This document shows, in pieces, positions 63,110 through 64,000 of a stretch of DNA of 64,000 nucleotides. A program made the translations under genes and the position numbers. How positions within the stretch are numbered: position 1 is the first letter of the stretch; every line of letters begins with the position of its first letter. The notes below the pieces were generated by a model. That model was given only the letters and a program-made list of their open reading frames with translations. It ran no database searches and had not been told where the DNA came from. The DNA is from Alkaliphilus oremlandii OhILAs (GTDB taxonomy: Bacteria; Bacillota; Clostridia; Peptostreptococcales; Natronincolaceae): contig NC_009922.1 in NCBI RefSeq assembly GCF_000018325.1, positions 2,790,001 through 2,854,000 on the forward strand, read 5' to 3'.

Positions 63110-63613
63110 TATGTGTTCCTCCTTCTTGATATTGATTTCTTTTTTGTAGAAGTGGGTTAAATTTTTAAGCTTGGCCGTAACCCCTTCCGTAAAAACCAGC
63201 CAGCCTTAAAATTATATAGATGCGACTGCCATCCTTATATGTAATGTCGTCGCACACTATATCAAGAATTATACCATCGACCTTATACTTGGTCAATGCA
63301 AAGATGAAGATTGTAATATAACTGTAATATTAAGTTATCGGAGCTATAAAGCCAATAACCTCTTACTGATAGCCAACCTTCATAATATCATTATACAATG
63401 AAAAGCGGCTCTTTACTATTACAGTATCATTACAAATTTAGATTCATCTCCATGATCACCAATATACGAAGCGGTATAATCATATTTTAATATATATTCT
63501 GTCTTTTTATAAAAAGTCCTGCTTGTACAAAAACATTTTTTGCTTTTTTGTAATACAACCTTAATATCACAGATTCAATCCTTTGATATAATTTAGTTAG
63601 GAGGTGAAATGCT
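63110..63613. other. Divergent intergenic region of S-layer genes
   Basis: About 500 bases separating two divergent SLH genes. It holds the leftward promoter at 63268-63296 with a long leader containing a GTGCGAC...GTCGCAT pairing. A rightward TATAAT near 63585 probably serves the gene at 63614, but its -35 is weak. No gene is seen. Confidence 0.55.
63268..63296 (-). promoter_or_regulatory. Promoter of the main S-layer gene
   Basis: Minus-strand TTGACC (63291-63296), 17-base spacer, TATAAT (63268-63273). The predicted untranslated leader is about 150 bases, common for stable S-layer mRNAs. Confidence 0.75.
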
Positions 63614-64000
63614 ATGAAAAAGATCTTATCTGTTTTTATGTGCTTCCTTTTACTCTTTAGTTTCTCTATTCCCAGTGCGTATGCCCTATCTGTAGAGGAA
63701 CAGGCAGGAGAGCAGCTAAAAGGACTTGGACTCTATAAGGGCTACGAAGATGGTACTTTGGGTCTCAATAAAAACATTACGAGAGCGGAATTTGCTGCCC
63801 TAGCTGTAAGAATAGAGGGCTTAGATGATAAGCAGGAAGCAAACAAAGGTGCTACCCCATTTAAGGATGTCAGTGGCAACCATTGGGCTTCTGGTTATAT
63901 TAATATCGCTTCTTCTAAAGAGCTGATTAAGGGCTTTGAGGACAAAACCTTTAAGCCGGAAGAGCAAATCACATATGCTCAAGCTTTAGCTGTAGTAATT
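63614..64000 (+). CDS. SLH-domain exported protein (partial, runs off the window)
   Basis: The first 129 codons of a gene that continues past the edge. AGGAGGTG lies about 8 bases before the ATG at 63614. A signal peptide (MKKILSVFMCFLLLFSFSIP, ending SAYA) is followed by an SLH domain (LKGLGLYKGYEDGTLGLNKN, ITRAEFAALAVRIEG) and a second one (PFKDVSGNHWASGYINIASS, KELIKGFEDKTFKPEEQITY). It is divergent from the main S-layer gene. The function of the remainder cannot be judged. Confidence 0.88.
   Translation, partial: MKKILSVFMCFLLLFSFSIPSAYALSVEEQAGEQLKGLGLYKGYEDGTLGLNKNITRAEFAALAVRIEGLDDKQEANKGATPFKDVSGNHWASGYINIASSKELIKGFEDKTFKPEEQITYAQALAVVI

Overview
The window looks like chromosome of a low-GC, anaerobic, spore-former-type Firmicute of class Clostridia. 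Gene content resembles the Alkaliphilus/Clostridiaceae group: lysine-fermentation enzymes, sodium:neurotransmitter-type symporters, a DUF4438 protein and abundant S-layer-homology (SLH) proteins. This assignment is inference from content and protein style, not a database match. I saw no rRNA, tRNA or CRISPR array. Left part (1-13.4 kb): a DUF368 membrane protein running off the edge and a gene-poor decayed stretch, then housekeeping genes on the minus strand (tdk, rpmE, rho). Next comes a polar amino-acid ABC importer under a T-box whose specifier reads CAC (histidine), then glpX and a kal-kce-fsa operon. Kal and Kce are two steps of lysine fermentation, and divergent from them are two NSS-family sodium symporters. 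Middle part (13.5-31 kb): a surface-protein region. A lone SLH protein is followed by a tightly packed four-gene minus-strand operon: a 1451-aa SbsA/Ig-like protein, a ~2090-aa IPT/TIG-repeat giant, a 555-aa exported protein and a 493-aa SLH-anchored protein. A further Ig-like exported protein lies upstream. The layout suggests a large exported assembly with one SLH-anchored member. Next (31-36 kb): an unknown protein, a ComK-like regulator, a methyl-accepting chemotaxis protein and a DUF4438 protein. The region 36-52 kb is an efflux island: an RND pump with its adaptor, a MacAB-like ABC system, a second TetR-controlled ABC/HlyD system, and a TolC-like protein. The TolC-like gene carries almost the same promoter plus 27-bp palindromic operator as the tetR operon, so the two are probably co-regulated. 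TolC-type partners are notable if the host is a monoderm with an S-layer. Right part (53-64 kb): the most interesting stretch. A tyrosine recombinase is divergent from a headless S-layer-like Ig cassette that has no signal peptide or ribosome site. Facing it, past an IS256-family element, is a complete secreted S-layer-like gene. The two share a 20-base, same-frame, inverted sequence (18/20 identical) exactly where the cassette begins and just after the export region of the complete gene. Inversion between these sites would swap the bodies of the two proteins behind one signal peptide. I propose a recombinase-driven S-layer phase/antigenic switch. A likely main SLH S-layer protein with a strong promoter, and the start of another SLH protein, finish the window.
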